This document shows, piece after piece, positions 5,889 to 7,957 of a DNA stretch of 7,957 nucleotides. Every line of letters begins with the position of its first letter. Position 1 is the first letter of the stretch. The DNA lies in NCBI GenBank assembly GCA_902406135.1, contig CABPCX010000070.1, positions 1-7,957 of the forward strand, read 5' to 3'. Under the pieces are notes generated by a model. That model was not told the origin of the DNA. It was given only the letters and a program-made list of their open reading frames with translations, and searched no databases. Source of the DNA: an uncultured Eubacteriales bacterium. GTDB lineage: Bacteria; Bacillota; Clostridia; Lachnospirales; Anaerotignaceae. The translations under genes and the position numbers were made by a program.

Positions 5889-7142
5889 TTACTCCGCCTT
5901 AAGCCAGTTTTTCATATAGTATTCTTTTCTGCCCTCAAAGTCTCCCCTCCGGGGTCTTAATTCCGCATTTTCAATGAGGTCTTCTATGGCGCCGCATACT
6001 ACCTTAACCGTATTTATATAGCAGTTTTCCTTATCCGCTATTTTAAAGGAGTCGTTATGGAATATGCCCTCTATTCCCGAAAATCCAAACTGTACCGTAG
6101 GAAGCAGGTATCCCAAATCTCCTATATCTCCCGAAGCTCCTGAAACAACATTTTCCTCTATCATTTCATCGTCGCATATAAGGAGCATATTTTTCTTTAT
6201 AGTCTTATTAAGTGCCTTTGACTGGCTAAGGGGCATATATCCTATGGTATTTTCTATCTCCCATTCCAGCTCAAGGGCTTCCGCCGAATGTTTTATGCAT
6301 AAATCCGTCTTTTCGTCGGCGGCAGTCAGTGTTTCTATGTCATTGGCCCTTACATAGGTTTCAAGCACCGTCCTGTCAGGTATTATATTGACGGTTCCTC
6401 CTCCTTCGGTTATTACGGGGTTTATTCTTACTCCTGCCTCGGGCGCAAATCTATCCTTTAAAAACGCAATGGCATTTTCGCACAGTACCGCTCCATGTAG
6501 AGTGTTTTTTCCAAGCCAGGGTGCCGCTCCCGAATGGGAAGCCTGTCCTTTAAATACCGCTTTCTTTGCCGTAAAGCCCGCAAGGGTTGAGTTTATATCA
6601 AACATTTTGTCCTTACTGCCGTTGGCATGGGCTGATATTATGCAGTCAACATCATCAAATATTCCCTTAGCTATCATATGTTGTTTTCCTGAGCGGTAAA
6701 GTATCTTTCCTTCCTTTATGAGGGAATCCCTATAGTCAAAATCTATGAATTCCTCGGCGGGAGTAAATATAAAGCTTATCTTTACGCCGCTGTTTTTGGC
6801 TATTCCCGTTTCCTTAAGCATTTTAGCCGCTGCCAGTCCTATGGTTGTCTGTATACTGTGGCCGCAGGAATGTATTGTTCCTTCCCCCGTCTTTGAAGGA
6901 AGAGCGTCTATATCGCATACCACCGCTATATGGTAGTCTCCTTCTCCGATATGGGCGCAAACTCCCGTCTCGCCTATGCCGCTTTCATAGGAAATACCCA
7001 GGGCATCAAAGTTTTCCTTTATTATCTCCGCTGTCTTATATTCCTTAAATCCCAGCTCGGGGCAGTCAAAAAGCCTGTCCCCAAGGGATATAATAAAATC
7101 TCGGTTTTCTTCTATCTTTTTAAACATTTCGGCTTTATCCAC
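5889..7142 (-). CDS. M20-family metal-dependent amidohydrolase/peptidase (M20D, AbgB-like)
   Basis: These enzymes use two metal ions to cleave amide bonds of N-acyl amino acids, dipeptides or p-aminobenzoyl-glutamate-like compounds. Counting from the GTG chosen here (417 residues), expected metal-site residues are D79 in CDIDALP, C93 and H95 in SCGHS, E130-E131 in FTPAEE, H172 in ISAHANG and H362 in GIFHND. H203 in GQASHSGAAPW lies in the inserted dimerisation domain (about 187-290). The usual CGHD-x-H motif reads CGHSIQ, which is closer to AbgB-like proteins (CGHN) than to hippurate hydrolases. Start choice: a TTG at 7151 lies only 1 nt from the AGGAGG (7153-7158) and is unlikely to be usable. 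The in-frame GTG at 7142 is 10 nt from it, and an ATG at 7127 is too far. The SD overlaps the stop codon of the upstream MBL gene. The natural substrate is unknown. Confidence 0.87.
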   Translation of the reverse strand: MDKAEMFKKIEENRDFIISLGDRLFDCPELGFKEYKTAEIIKENFDALGISYESGIGETGVCAHIGEGDYHIAVVCDIDALPSKTGEGTIHSCGHSIQTTIGLAAAKMLKETGIAKNSGVKISFIFTPAEEFIDFDYRDSLIKEGKILYRSGKQHMIAKGIFDDVDCIISAHANGSKDKMFDINSTLAGFTAKKAVFKGQASHSGAAPWLGKNTLHGAVLCENAIAFLKDRFAPEAGVRINPVITEGGGTVNIIPDRTVLETYVRANDIETLTAADEKTDLCIKHSAEALELEWEIENTIGYMPLSQSKALNKTIKKNMLLICDDEMIEENVVSGASGDIGDLGYLLPTVQFGFSGIEGIFHNDSFKIADKENCYINTVKVVCGAIEDLIENAELRPRRGDFEGRKEYYMKNWLKAE

Positions 7143-7152
7143 AAAAATCAAT

Positions 7153-7158
7153 CCTCCT
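7153..7158 (-). promoter_or_regulatory. AGGAGG ribosome binding site that decides the M20 gene start
   Basis: A full-consensus AGGAGG overlaps the first base of the TAA stop (7158-7160) of the MBL gene. Its distance to the in-frame TTG (7149-7151) is 1 nt, against 10 nt to the GTG (7140-7142), which favours GTG. The overlap with the upstream stop indicates coupled translation. Confidence 0.7.
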
Positions 7159-7957
7159 TACCACTCAAGCACCAGTCCGACACCCGCTTCCGACACATTC
7201 ATTTTCCTGTCCATAAATGACCTGACTTTAAATGATGTGCAGTGGCAGGGGTACAGACTGTCTATATTCTGGTTCATAAGATAGTCGGCAGTGTCCTCCG
7301 TCCTTTTATCCTTCTCAAAAAGGTGCAGTCCTCCTATAAGTCCCTTAAGACTGCCGTCTCCTCCTATTTCTCTGGCCCTTTCTATTATATTGCATATTCC
7401 CGAATGGGAACAGCCCGTTATAACATACAGGCCTTTTTCGTTTTTATATAAAAGGGCGCTGTCATCAAACATAAAGTCATCGTCTTTTTTTCCGTCCCTG
7501 ATAAGGGTTCCGATGGAGTATCTTTTTTCAATCTTTTCAGGTATTTCCCCAAGGAAGGTTATGTTTTCGCTTATTTTTACCGGCTCCTTTGTAAGCCTTA
7601 TGTCCGCAAATTCTTCCACATCTTCCTTCTTCAGCGGACTGCCGATAGAGAGATTTCCGTCATATCTTTCCAAAAACACGTCCGGGTGGGCGGTAAAAAG
7701 CGGTCTTTTATAAAAATCTATATGGGAAAGGGCCAAAAGTCCTCCCGTATGGTCATTGTGTCCGTGGGATATGACTATGTCAGTTACTCCCCTCAGGTCT
7801 ATGCCCATACTTTTGGCATTGTCCATAAAGGCTTCACTGTATCCCGCGTCAAAAAGTATCCTTCTGTCTCCGTCCTCTATATAATACGATACAGCAGGCT
7901 CTCCCTTATAATACATATCTATATATGTATTGTTGTCCATAAGCACAGTCAGTTTCA
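7158..7957 (-). CDS. MBL-fold metallohydrolase, COG1237 family (dihydropterin/aminobenzene phosphate synthase-like); start just off the right edge
   Basis: This is a metallo-beta-lactamase-fold protein of the COG1237 group. Archaeal members are linked to making 7,8-dihydropterin-6-methyl-4-(beta-D-ribofuranosyl)aminobenzene 5'-phosphate in methanopterin synthesis; bacterial members have no settled role. The reading frame is open to the window edge: the last bases on this strand read (?)TG AAA CTG ACT GTG CTT ATG GAC. An ATG beginning at position 7958 would give MKLTVLMDNNTYIDMYY, the usual family start, and 266 residues. With that numbering the metal site is H65, H67, D69 and H70 in SHGHNDH, H185 in GCSHSGI, D165-D166 in FDDSALL and H212 in GGLHLF, followed by a terminal YPCHCT (H239). 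GTG at 7946 and ATG at 7940 are internal alternatives. It is the first visible gene of the operon; the promoter must lie to the right. Confidence 0.88.
   Translation of the reverse strand, partial: KLTVLMDNNTYIDMYYKGEPAVSYYIEDGDRRILFDAGYSEAFMDNAKSMGIDLRGVTDIVISHGHNDHTGGLLALSHIDFYKRPLFTAHPDVFLERYDGNLSIGSPLKKEDVEEFADIRLTKEPVKISENITFLGEIPEKIEKRYSIGTLIRDGKKDDDFMFDDSALLYKNEKGLYVITGCSHSGICNIIERAREIGGDGSLKGLIGGLHLFEKDKRTEDTADYLMNQNIDSLYPCHCTSFKVRSFMDRKMNVSEAGVGLVLEW

Overview
The window looks like a chromosomal segment of a low-to-mid-GC Gram-positive anaerobe of the Clostridia, possibly Lachnospiraceae-like. The reasons are strong purine-rich Shine-Dalgarno (SD) sites, sigma-A-type promoters, frequent ATA isoleucine codons, a MurA-YycJ-RlmH gene order, and an acetyl-CoA hydrolase/transferase-family CoA-transferase typical of fermenters. 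The genus cannot be fixed from sequence alone. No insertion sequence, integrase, CRISPR array, tRNA or rRNA was seen.

Layout. (1) Positions 1-2540, minus strand: a promoter and structured leader, then murA (peptidoglycan precursor synthesis), a YycJ/WalJ-type metallo-beta-lactamase-fold (MBL) hydrolase, and rlmH (23S rRNA methylation). The genes are tightly spaced and the last runs off the left edge. (2) Positions 2541-3584, plus strand: truA (tRNA pseudouridine synthase), divergent from murA, with a TTG start and followed by a long hairpin with a T-tract. (3) Positions 3585-5214, plus strand: a monocistronic CoA-transferase gene. It has a perfect consensus promoter (TTGACA, 17 bp, TATAAT) whose -35 box lies inside an imperfect palindrome, and it ends at a strong bidirectional terminator. 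(4) Positions 5253-7957, minus strand: a three-gene operon, converging on the CoA-transferase. In transcription order it holds a COG1237-type MBL protein, an M20 amidohydrolase/peptidase and a CatA-type (chloramphenicol acetyltransferase fold) acyltransferase. Its genes are separated by only 6-15 nt and it enters from the right edge.

How the genes work together. Blocks 1 and 2 are housekeeping (cell wall, rRNA and tRNA modification). Block 3 is energy metabolism: exchange of CoA between acyl-CoA and a short-chain acid such as acetate. Block 4 is the least explained part. A hydrolase that may act on phosphate esters or lactones, a metal-dependent amide hydrolase and an acetyl-CoA-dependent transferase are arranged for coordinated translation, which suggests a small salvage or detoxification route for an N-acylated or aromatic-amine-like compound. 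The substrate is unknown.

The most interesting regulatory signals are the palindrome over the CoA-transferase promoter and a UUCG-capped hairpin followed by four U residues in the murA leader. Most of the window is otherwise ordinary, and I did not find a clearly new defence or mobile system.
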